Source: Leptolyngbya boryana PCC 6306 (GTDB lineage Bacteria > Cyanobacteriota > Cyanobacteriia > Leptolyngbyales > Leptolyngbyaceae). From it: a stretch of DNA of 64,000 bases. The position numbers and the translations under genes are program-made. The stretch spans positions 1,816,577-1,880,576 of the forward strand of contig NZ_KB731324.1 of assembly GCF_000353285.1 (NCBI RefSeq), in the 5' to 3' direction. The notes under the pieces were generated by a model. It was not told the origin of the DNA and made no database searches. It saw nothing but the letters and a program-made list of their open reading frames with translations. Below, one piece after another: positions 9,370 through 18,300 of this stretch; within the stretch, counting starts at the first letter, position 1, and each line of letters starts with the position of its first letter.

Positions 9370-9390
9370 TGATAATAAATCTCATTGTCA
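9370..9390 (-). promoter_or_regulatory. Fur-like box with -35 hexamer upstream of porin gene
   Basis: On the minus strand TGACAATGAGATTTATTATC is a near-palindrome: TGACAAT pairs with ATTATCA in 6 of 7 positions. It resembles the Fur 7-1-7 site TGATAAT-N-ATTATCA and overlaps a TTGACA hexamer (9386-9391). Binding would repress the porin when iron is plentiful. This is inferred from the sequence only. Confidence 0.5.
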
Positions 9391-9490
9391 ACAAGATTAC
9401 GATCGATGTGATTAAATTTAAGCTTTTATTTAGGACGATGACAGCTTGTAAAACTTATCAGATGCTACTAAAACTTGAGAATATTCTCAT

Positions 9491-10897
9491 CTATATTTTC
9501 TTGTTTTGAGAAGTTTTAGCTGGTTCATCGGCGGGCATGAGGTTGCCGAACGTCATCGCGTCCAGTTGGTTGATCATCTTGAGGGTTTGGGCACGGCGGG
9601 CGCTCGAATCGAGGGGTTGATTTTTCAGCCACGCGATCGCATTGGGTTTGCCCTGCTGAGTTGCCATTCTCAGTGCGCCCCACATCTGTACTTCGGATCG
9701 CGACGGATTAAATTGAAGCGCTGCATTAATTCGCTTTTGAACGCGTCCGGGATCGTATTTGAGCACATCTAGCACTTCAGGATGATCGATCGAGGATTTT
9801 TCCATCACCTGAGCGGCTCTGTCCCAGCGTCCATCCAGCAAGTTTGCTAGGATTTGCTGGCTGACATTTGCCCAAGGTTGATCGGCTTGAGTTTTGGTAA
9901 TTTTCGCATGTCGATCGATCAAATCCATCTGAGCTTGAGCCGCAGGAGTCCAGGCTGACCCGACTCGACGTTTGACCGATTTCAAGTATTCCGAGGCATT
10001 TGACCACAATCCGCTGCGTGCGAGAAAGAGTGCATCGGTGAAAGCTCCATTGGCGATCGCAGGTTGGCTGAGCGAAATTGGCTGGAGTTGAAAGGGGATA
10101 TTTTTACGTTTGACTGATCTCAGTTGATACACCTGAAAATCGGGTTCCAATCCTACCGTTTGATTCACCACAAATTCGGCGGGTCGCCCCTTCGGGACAG
10201 CTTGCCAAGTGGGGAGTTCGCCATCCGGGCTTGTCCAAGACAGCATCGCGCTCATTGCCGTGGTTATCGGGTTGTAGTAGATAACTTGACCATATGCGAT
10301 CGAGCTATCCCCCTGTTGAAGTTTGCCATTAACATTCAGCCAAATGCCGTTCTGGGGGGCACGATCCTCAAGGCGCTGCACGTTGGTAAACGGCAATTCG
10401 CGATCGGAACTAGGATTCATCGCCCGTGCGCGCACCAGTGGCTCGGTGACAAAATCTTCTCGCATCTCGCGCACTTCGATTTGATTGACGAATTGTAGTG
10501 CTTCTGGCTTGCGGGCAGTGGAATTTTTGACAAGGCGGTAAGCCCGAAGTTCGACTAAGCGATCGTCTTGATCCGCTTGTGGTCGAAAAACAGGCATGAG
10601 TATATCGATTTGTTTTGGTTTGCCTTGCTTGACAGTTTCGACTCGAACGACCTCGCCTGCATATAATCCCGCTTTTCGCAGATCGGCTTGAACTTCTTTT
10701 AGAGATTTTGGATCGTCCCACGCGCTGATGGGGATTTGTGCATCATCGGGCAAATAGCGATTCATCCATGCAACCGATTTTGGATCCATGATGAATTCTG
10801 TACTCAGCCAAATGCTGGTGACAACGCATCCTGCTGCGCTGGCGATCGCTAAAAATGAGCCGACCGATTTCCAAGGAACTGCCCCGATTTTTTTCAT
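9491..10897 (-). CDS. Membrane-anchored hypothetical protein
   Basis: 468 residues with one N-terminal hydrophobic anchor (SFLAIASAAGCVVTSIWLS, about 14-32) and the rest soluble, probably outside the cytoplasm. The middle is beta-rich (ENGIWLNVNGKL-type segments). The C-terminal third is helical with spacing like TPR repeats (RSGLWSNASEYLKSVKRRVG; LDGRWDRAAQVMEKS). I recognise it only as a cyanobacterial conserved hypothetical. It lies between the porin and a glycosyltransferase on the same strand, but with gaps of about 150 bases, so an operon is not certain. Confidence 0.7.
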   Translation of the reverse strand: MKKIGAVPWKSVGSFLAIASAAGCVVTSIWLSTEFIMDPKSVAWMNRYLPDDAQIPISAWDDPKSLKEVQADLRKAGLYAGEVVRVETVKQGKPKQIDILMPVFRPQADQDDRLVELRAYRLVKNSTARKPEALQFVNQIEVREMREDFVTEPLVRARAMNPSSDRELPFTNVQRLEDRAPQNGIWLNVNGKLQQGDSSIAYGQVIYYNPITTAMSAMLSWTSPDGELPTWQAVPKGRPAEFVVNQTVGLEPDFQVYQLRSVKRKNIPFQLQPISLSQPAIANGAFTDALFLARSGLWSNASEYLKSVKRRVGSAWTPAAQAQMDLIDRHAKITKTQADQPWANVSQQILANLLDGRWDRAAQVMEKSSIDHPEVLDVLKYDPGRVQKRINAALQFNPSRSEVQMWGALRMATQQGKPNAIAWLKNQPLDSSARRAQTLKMINQLDAMTFGNLMPADEPAKTSQNKKI

Positions 10898-11048
10898 AGC
10901 TTCTTAAAACTGATGCGTTGTAAAAAACTGCCCTTCTTTGAATGGTATATGCGTCTCTGAGTTTGCGCGCGATTTCCTTTCTAAGAGGATGCTCTAAAGA
11001 TTCTTGCCTTAGGTCTGATCTGCCCTGAAATAGAATTTTGGGTCAAAA

Positions 11049-12254
11049 TCACCCCGTAAGCCCAGAATCTTTTGATCTGTTTAGAATCTCCTCTAAGACT
11101 TGTAAATATTGATGTCCGGCGCGTTCCCAGGTGTACTCGGTTTCAATGAGCGATCGTGCATTTTCTGAAAGTTGCGATCGTAACGCTGCATCGTCAAATA
11201 ACCGGGAAATTGCGGTGACATATTCAGGGGTCGTATTGGCGTGTAATGCGCGCATTGGATGGCTAAACTGCAATCCTTCTAGCCCTCGATCACTTGATAC
11301 GATCGGTGTTCCGGCTGCCATTGCTTCTAATGTTTTATTTTTGATTCCGTATCCGGTTCGCATCGGAATCACACAGACTGTTGCACAGTGTAAATGTTCA
11401 GCGATCGATTCGACCCGTCCAGTGACAAATGCTCGATCTTGCAGTTGTAAAACTTCTGAAGTTGGTCGTGCGCCAACTAGAGATAAGGTGGTATCTGGAT
11501 ATTTTGCTTGTACTTGCGGCAGGATTTCCAACGTGAGATATTTTGCTGCATCAATATTGGCTAAGTTATCCATCGCACCAATAAAGATCAGGTGATGTCC
11601 GCCTGGATCGGCTGTGCGATAAGGAAATTCAGCAAAATCAACGCCATTCGGAATGACACGGATTGCAGCGTTTGGATGAAAACTTTGAAGCTGGGTGCGA
11701 TCGTCTTCGGTCGTAACGACAATGTGTGAGAATTTGCTGCAAAAGCGTTTCTCATAGCGTTTGAGCAAGGGTAGATTGATGCGATCGCGCAGTTCATGCT
11801 CAGAAGTCCCGGTTTGCAATTGATTGCGACAAGAACCATAGACTGAACTATGCACATTGACGACTGCTTTATGCCGAAATTCAGGACGGATGTAAGCTTC
11901 GTTGACGCTGTGTTCGCAGGTGATGACATCAAATTTATCAATGTGTTGATCAATCCAGGCTTGCATCGCAGGGGAATAGTTCGATCGCACACTAGGCGGC
12001 GTGCCTTCCATGAGAAAATTCGCGAATCGTTGCAGTTTATTTGAGCGATCAATAGGTTTGTCAAAAACGACTAATTCACTGACATGTTCTCGCAGTGCAG
12101 CAATGTCCGCATCGCTCACATCAGCACTTCGTTGAGTGAGAACGGTAACGGAATGAAAGTGATGGAGATATCTCAGTAAATGGAAAGTTCGTACCTGAGT
12201 TCCGCCTTTGGTGGGGGGATAGGGGAACGTGGTCGAGAGCATGAGGATGTTCAT
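11049..12254 (-). CDS. Glycosyltransferase, GT-B family 4
   Basis: 401 residues. The N-terminal acceptor domain opens MNILMLSTTFPYPPTKGGTQ, a glycine-rich loop typical of family 4. The C-terminal donor domain has VIPNGVDFAEFPY, IFIGAMDNLANIDAAKYL and the nucleotide-sugar motif KTLEAMAAGTPIVSSDRG (E-x7-E region). It should act in the cytoplasm on lipid-linked or surface glycan. Its upstream region is interrupted by an IS982-family element 115 bases before the start codon, so its native promoter may be displaced. Confidence 0.85.
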   Translation of the reverse strand: MNILMLSTTFPYPPTKGGTQVRTFHLLRYLHHFHSVTVLTQRSADVSDADIAALREHVSELVVFDKPIDRSNKLQRFANFLMEGTPPSVRSNYSPAMQAWIDQHIDKFDVITCEHSVNEAYIRPEFRHKAVVNVHSSVYGSCRNQLQTGTSEHELRDRINLPLLKRYEKRFCSKFSHIVVTTEDDRTQLQSFHPNAAIRVIPNGVDFAEFPYRTADPGGHHLIFIGAMDNLANIDAAKYLTLEILPQVQAKYPDTTLSLVGARPTSEVLQLQDRAFVTGRVESIAEHLHCATVCVIPMRTGYGIKNKTLEAMAAGTPIVSSDRGLEGLQFSHPMRALHANTTPEYVTAISRLFDDAALRSQLSENARSLIETEYTWERAGHQYLQVLEEILNRSKDSGLTG

Positions 12255-12368
12255 GGGGCAAATGAAACGATCGCGACTTTCTCGGTATGCCCAAAAGTTG
12301 CGATCGGGTTTCTAGGTGGATCTGCGAAAAATGCGCTGCATAACTCGATCGAGCAAAGCGTAAAAGAG

Positions 12369-13382
12369 ACGTGAGTTCGACACGCTAAAAGATGGCAGGA
12401 GGCAAAGCAGGCAACCCTTTCGGTTGCAAATCGAGCGACGGTAACTTGGGCTGATAGGTGTAAGCAATCAACCCGGCCATCAGGTTGACCAGAAAATTCC
12501 AATAACTGCGATGACGAGAATGCTCAATCTGACAAATGTTCTTCAATTGGTCATTCACTGACTCAATGAGGGAACGCTTTCGCAGCAGAATCTTATCCAT
12601 CAGCGTGACGAGCTTCTGTTTCATATTGCGCTTGCGTTTGGTGATCAGTTTCAAGCCGCGCTCGTACAGTTCCTCAAACAACTTCTGTGAGATATAGCCC
12701 CGGTCTCCAAACAGCTTGCCGAAGATGCCTTCGGTCATTTCAGCCACAGGAGCACGGTCGTCAGTATTGGCAGGAGTCAGCTTGAACGCCAGGAGTTCTC
12801 CGTGTTCGTTGATGATCAGATGCAACTTGAAGCCGAACTTCCAGCCCGTTGAGCTTTTGCCCCAACCCACTTGATGTTTGAACACCTTGTGACTGTGGGC
12901 ACGGGCGGGATGGCACACCTCAATTGGAGTGGAATCGACAAAGGCAATCCCCGTCATCTCGCCGCGTCGGGTCATCAGGAAGCAACACAACAGCATCAAG
13001 CACCAAGGCATCAGTTCCACAAATCGGGTGTAGCTCACCAAATTCGGAAACGCTTTGCGCCAATGCGGTAGAACGGTCAGGGTATAGAAATCCTTGAATG
13101 TCCTTGCACCAGAAGCATGAAAGGCAATCACGATGGTCATCACTTCACTCAAGCGCAACCGGGAACGACTGCGTTTCTCTCCAGGCATCGACGGCAGTTG
13201 GGGCTGGTGTGCCCATGCCCATTCAAAGGTCTGGCAGAAGTCGTCTACGTCGCAGAACAAAGCTGTCAGGTCGAGGCGCGATACGATAGGTTCCATAAGC
13301 TGAGACTCGAAAGATTTTGATTACTCTTTCAAACGTAGTCTCAGCTTTTCTTTTGCGCTACTTTCCCTCGTCGAACTCACGT
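12369..13382 (-). mobile_element. IS982-family insertion sequence, complete
   Basis: 1014 bases bounded by 13-bp inverted repeats: ACGTGAGTTCGAC at 12369-12381 and GTCGAACTCACGT at 13370-13382. The 8-base direct repeat TAAAAGAG flanks it on both sides (12361-12368 and 13383-13390), as expected for a target-site duplication. It contains a single intact transposase gene. Intact ends and open frame suggest a recent insertion. Confidence 0.92.
12385..13296 (-). CDS. IS982-family transposase
   Basis: 303 residues. The family signature is clear: IAFVDSTPIEVCHPAR (first catalytic Asp), GWKFGFKLHLIINEHGEL, LFGDRGYISQKLFEEL (second Asp), KRKRNMKQKL, and a C-terminal SLIESVNDQLKNICQIEHSR with the catalytic Glu. 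Full-length with no frameshift. It is transcribed toward the glycosyltransferase gene, so read-through could affect that gene. Confidence 0.93.
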   Translation of the reverse strand: MEPIVSRLDLTALFCDVDDFCQTFEWAWAHQPQLPSMPGEKRSRSRLRLSEVMTIVIAFHASGARTFKDFYTLTVLPHWRKAFPNLVSYTRFVELMPWCLMLLCCFLMTRRGEMTGIAFVDSTPIEVCHPARAHSHKVFKHQVGWGKSSTGWKFGFKLHLIINEHGELLAFKLTPANTDDRAPVAEMTEGIFGKLFGDRGYISQKLFEELYERGLKLITKRKRNMKQKLVTLMDKILLRKRSLIESVNDQLKNICQIEHSRHRSYWNFLVNLMAGLIAYTYQPKLPSLDLQPKGLPALPPAIF

Positions 13383-13434
13383 TAAAAGAGAGTGGATGCC
13401 AGACCTAACGTGATCAACTCATGGAGGCAAGACA

Positions 13435-13647
13435 ATGAAACTGCGATGGAAAACACTCTTTGTACAAGTTGCAATTTGGGCAGTCTCAGAAGTTGCGCTG
13501 ACCTGTGTTGGAATTGATGACTTAGCTGACTACAGTGAATTTATTCTCGATCGCAAACAAGCCTTCATCGAAGCCATCTCAAACTCTACTCCCTTCGCAA
13601 CTGCTCCTTTTCCTTTCTGTCCTAAAGTTTCTGTTCTGATCGCTTGA
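13435..13647 (+). CDS. Small conserved hypothetical protein
   Basis: 70 residues. A GGAGG ribosome-binding site precedes the ATG. The first 40 residues (MKLRWKTLFVQVAIWAVSEV then CVGIDDLADYSEFI) form a hydrophobic helix followed by an acidic motif; I believe this pattern recurs in small cyanobacterial proteins. The tail is proline- and phenylalanine-rich. It starts 52 bases right of the IS982 element, so its 5' region has also been altered. Function unknown. Confidence 0.55.
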   Translation: MKLRWKTLFVQVAIWAVSEVALTCVGIDDLADYSEFILDRKQAFIEAISNSTPFATAPFPFCPKVSVLIA

Positions 13648-14082
13648 CTGAGTAAAACCGTGAAACGTTTCGACACAAAGTCAGGAGTTTTAATGGTTTA
13701 CGGTTCGCAAGATTGAAATGATTAATCCAGGCTAGATTGGACAGATGTAGCCGCTATGAGAGCTAGGTTATCTGTAGTTCACCTATCAGTGTCGATCCTT
13801 ACTTCTACTTCTAGTAGGACAGCATTTGAGTTTGTAACGTTCTACATGCAAGAACTCAAAAATTGCCTCATCCCGTTAGAATCTATCGAGAGGAATAAAT
13901 CTAGGTTATACCTTTAGGGGGCGGAAAGTTCTCGAAGTTCTTATCTAAAAGTCATTCTCCGGGCAGACAGAGATTCGCGCGCTCTTCCTCTAAACTTTTC
14001 TACAGATAGATCAATCAGCATTTTGAAATAACTTATTTTCTGAGGTCTACCCCTGTTTGTTGAATTCTTTGGAGATCAAGCG
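13648..14082. other. Intergenic region, no gene seen
   Basis: 435 bases with stops in all frames. It must hold the promoter of the response regulator at 14083. I see no strong hairpin or repeat. Confidence 0.5.
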
Positions 14083-14793
14083 ATGCCATCAATCCGTGTT
14101 GTTTTAGTAGAAGATCATGATCTGACTCGGTTTGGAGTCCGGGCAATGCTGCGCGAGCATGGCAACATTGAACTGGTTGGAGAAGCGCGAGATGCAAAAT
14201 CGGGGTTAAAAGTAATTCAAGAGACTCATCCGGATGTCGCGATCGTCGATATCGGTCTGCCGGATATGAATGGAGTCGAACTGACGCAGCAGTTGAGAGC
14301 GATGCAAGCTGAAGCAGGTGTTTCTCCAACAAAAGTTTTGATCATGACGATGCAAGATGATCAAGAAGTTGTACTAGCAGCATTCGCAGCAGGTGCAGAT
14401 TCTTACTGCATGAAGGATATTAGTGGTGATCGTTTAAGCGAAGCGGTGGCATTAACGGCAGAGGGACATGGATGGATTGATCCAGCGATCGCGAAGATTG
14501 TGCTAAAACAAGTCCAGACAAACAGCCCAACTTCAGCCCCGGCTTCAACCGTGACGATCAATCGATTGTCTGAAGAAGAAAGCCAAAGCATCTCGACTTA
14601 TCCCATCACAGCTCGCGAACTTGATGTTTTGACTTTGATTGTAGATGGACGCAGTAATGCAGAAATCGCAGAGCGGCTCTACATTACCGTTGGAACCGTC
14701 AAGACTCATGTTCGCAATATTCTCAACAAGCTGTGTGTGAGCGATCGTACTCAAATTGCAGTTCGAGCATTACGCGCAGGATTAGTTCAGTAA
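14083..14793 (+). CDS. NarL/FixJ-family response regulator
   Basis: 236 residues. The receiver domain has the acidic pair in VLVEDHDLTRFG, phospho-acceptor Asp in VAIVDIGLPDMNG (about residue 57), switch Thr in LIMTMQDD and Lys in SYCMKDIS. The LuxR-type helix-turn-helix is ITARELDVLTLIVDGRSNAE...GTVKTHVRNILNKL (about 168-230). A linker of about 40 residues joins the two. It should be a phosphorylation-controlled transcription factor. The hybrid kinase at 15324 lies downstream on the same strand and is a plausible partner, although 530 bases and a strong hairpin separate them. Confidence 0.93.
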   Translation: MPSIRVVLVEDHDLTRFGVRAMLREHGNIELVGEARDAKSGLKVIQETHPDVAIVDIGLPDMNGVELTQQLRAMQAEAGVSPTKVLIMTMQDDQEVVLAAFAAGADSYCMKDISGDRLSEAVALTAEGHGWIDPAIAKIVLKQVQTNSPTSAPASTVTINRLSEEESQSISTYPITARELDVLTLIVDGRSNAEIAERLYITVGTVKTHVRNILNKLCVSDRTQIAVRALRAGLVQ

Positions 14794-15323
14794 TTAATAG
14801 GAGTCGATTGAAGCTCTGAGATTGGAGCAGTGCAATGGAGACTGAGCAAATCGCATCACGCTTAGGGACAAGATACCATCGCTGATTCTATTTCTCTCTG
14901 AGATTTACTCTTCCCCCAAAGGATAGATCTGCTCCCCCATCAGACAATGCTAAATTGACCTCATCTTAAAGAAAACGCGGAAGCGAACTTAACCATTCTC
15001 TTTTAGCGATATGCCTAACCAATCCAACGGATACTCATTGTCTTTTGGATCTATATGAAACTAAACCCTTGAAAGCCCTGAGCGATTTTGCTGAGGGCTT
15101 TCAAGGGTTTGAAAGTAGATTTCAAAGTGGAGCGGATGAATGTGTATCAGTGATCACTTTTAATCTCCCCGCTTAACACAAATTATGAAGAACATTGAGC
15201 ACAAAGTGCAACTCTAGAGCACCCGCTGTAAGCTGGATTTCAAAGCCACCTGACAAACCTGTAGAACCAAAACTTTTGGTCGCTACGATAATGGATTTAA
15301 TTAGGTTGAGAAGGTAAACGAGG
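14794..15323. other. Long intergenic region with one strong hairpin
   Basis: 530 bases without a credible gene. The main feature is the palindrome at 15063-15110. The rest should include the promoter of the hybrid kinase at 15324. Confidence 0.6.
15063..15110. terminator. 17-bp perfect hairpin between regulator and kinase
   Basis: AAACCCTTGAAAGCCCT (15063-15079) pairs exactly with 15094-15110; AGC/GCT inside the 14-nt loop extends the fold. No T-run follows on the plus strand. It may terminate the response regulator transcript or be a small palindromic repeat. Confidence 0.6.
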
Positions 15324-18300
15324 ATGCGGAGATCGCGCTTGCTAGGAGCCTTAAGACGCTGGTTTTTCTCCAGCCACCACTTCCATCAACGGGTAGCACG
15401 GGCTGCTAGTCATATCACGATGTCAGTTGCCTGTCTCGTCCTCCTAGGCTGGAGCTTTGATATTCCGGTTTTGAAAGAATTCTTTCCCGGTATGAGCACG
15501 ATGAAGGCAAATACCGCGATCGGGCTGCTCTTGGCTGGATTATCCCTCGGACTCCAAACTCGACAACGGTACAATTTGCGAACGATTCGAGCCGCGCAAG
15601 GCTGTGCGATCGTCGCTACCATCATTGCTTTTCTGACCCTCTGTCAGTATAGCTTCGGGTGGGATCTTGGTATTGATCAACTGCTCTTTCACGCACGACC
15701 CGATGCTGCTGAAACGTTATATCCGGGTCGGATGGGGGTGAATACAGCGATCGATCTCGCTCTGATCGGAATCGCACTTTGGCTATTGAGTCAGCCTGCC
15801 CAGATGACTGAGGAGCGCGGCAAAATAAATCGCTTGATTGTTGCTCAACTCCTTGCGATCGCGGTCGGTTTGATGTCCCTACAAGCTGTGATTGGGTATG
15901 CCTATCAGGTGCAAGTCTTTTATCAATCCCCAAGGTTGACGACCGGAATGGCGCTGCATACTGCACTTACCTTTGGCATTTTAACGATCGGAATGCTGGC
16001 ACTCAAAAGCGAACAAGGAGTGATGCGATCGCTCACCAGTCCGCTCGTCGGGGGCGTTGTCGCACGACGGTTTATTCCGACTGCAATTGTGATTCTGGTC
16101 ATCCTAGGCTGGCTAATTTTGCAGGGGCAAAAGGCAGGATGGTATGACTCAAATTTTGCGGTGTCGCTGATGGTGATGACGCTCATTGCTGCATCGTTGG
16201 GACTGGTGGGGCGAAATGCTGATACCCTCAACCGAATGGATCGCGATCGCAGACGATCGTTCGATCAGTTACGTTCGAGTGAAGAACGGCTGCAGCTTGC
16301 ACAAATGGTGACGGAAACGGGCACTTGGGAGTGGAATGTTCAGACGGGAAAAATCGTTTGGTCACACCCTTGCTATCCTCTCTTTGGCGTTGCATCGACG
16401 GAGACAGATTTGCTGACAGCGTTTATGTCAAAAGTTCATGCCGAGGATCTGCCGACTATCCAAGCCGTTGTGCAGCAGCGAACGACACTGAATGCCGTTG
16501 AACTTGAGTACCGCTATCACCATCCAGAACGAGGATTGCGCTGGATGTTTAGCCGAGCCAGAGCCGCTTCTGATAATCCTGCACTGCTGCGCGGCATTTC
16601 GTTGGATATCACCGATCGTAAACAGGAGCAGCTAGAACGCGCCCAAACTCAGGAAACGATTTGCCGACAACTCGCCGAAATTGAGGCGATCTACGATACG
16701 GCTCCGGTTGGGCTAGGTCTTTTTGATCGGGATTTGCGCTTTACTCGGATCAATCAACGCTTAGCCGAAATCAATGGATTGTCGATCGCAGATCATCTCG
16801 GTCGGACAGTTCGAGAGATTGTCCCCGATCTTGCAGATGACGCAGAACCATTACTCTGCCGGGTGCTAGAGACGGGCGAACCATTGCTGAATCTAGAGAT
16901 TATGGGTGAAACGGCTGCTCAACCTGGCGTTCAGCGAACCTGGCTCGAAGATTTGTATCCACTCCGAGATGCAGCAGGACGACCGATCGGCATCAATGTG
17001 GTAGTTCAAGAAATCACGCAGCGCAAGCAAGCAGAGATTGCGCTGCGTGACAAAGAGCAGCAGTTAGAGCAACTCAGCAACTCAATGCCGCAGTTTGTCT
17101 GGATATGCGGTGCTCACGGAGAACTTGAATATGTGAATCAGCAATGGTGCGACTATTCAGGATTGAGCCAAGAACAAAGTCATGATCAGACTCTCATTGT
17201 TAGCCATTATCATCCAGACGACCAAGCCTCTGCCTCCGCTCAATGGGAAACAGCGCTAGCAACACAGCAACTCTTTGAGTTTGAAGGACGATTACGATCG
17301 ACAGAAGGCATGTATCGCTGGTTTTTAATGCGGGCAGTGCCCGTTTTCGATGATCGTCAACAATTGCAGCGATGGTATGGCACTTCGACTGATATTCACG
17401 ATCGCAAACTGGCTGAACTCAACGATACCTTCCTCAATCATCTCGATGCTCAGTTGCGTCAGTGCTCTGAGCCAGAAGCGATGATGTGGGAAATTGTGAG
17501 TTGTTTAGGTCATTATCTCAACGTCGATCGCTGCCTGTTACATAGCGTTGATTTAGAAGCGGGAATCACGACGATTCGGCAAGATTGGCGGCAAGCAGAT
17601 CTCGAAAGTATCGCAGGCGTTTATTCACTGTCGGAGTACATTCCGCCAGAGATTATCCAGTGCTATCAAGCGGGTCAGTCCCTTGTCGTTGACAATGTGG
17701 AAACGCACAGCAGCACGGTGCCCATTGCTCATCATTTGCTGGAGCGGCAGATTCGGGCTTTGATTGGAGTTCCCTGTATTGAGTCTGGGCGTTGGGTCGC
17801 ATCGCTGACGGTGCATTCCCGCGCGATTCGAGAGTGGCGATCGGATGAGGTCAGACTCTTGCAATCTGTGGGAGCACGTTTTTGGGCGTTGATTCGGCAA
17901 ACGCAAGCCATGCAAGCTCTGCGAGAAAGCGAAGCTCGATTTCGCACCTTGGCAGATAACATTGCTCAACTCGCCTGGATTGCAGACGCGAGTGGTTCAG
18001 TTTTTTGGTACAACCAGCGATGGTTTGAGTACACCGGGATTACGCTCGAAGAAATGCAGGACGGGGGGCGACAGGTTGTGCAACATCCCGATCACATCGA
18101 GCGGGTGACTCAGCGATTTCGCCACGCAATTAAAACGGGTGAAGTCTGGGAAGATACGTTTCCGTTGCGGGGTCAGGATGGACAATACCGATGGTTTCTC
18201 TCTAGAGCCATTCCGATTCGAGATGAGCAAGGCAATATCTTGCGTTGGTTTGGTACCAATACAGACATCACCGATCGTAAACAGCTCGAAGATGTCTTAG

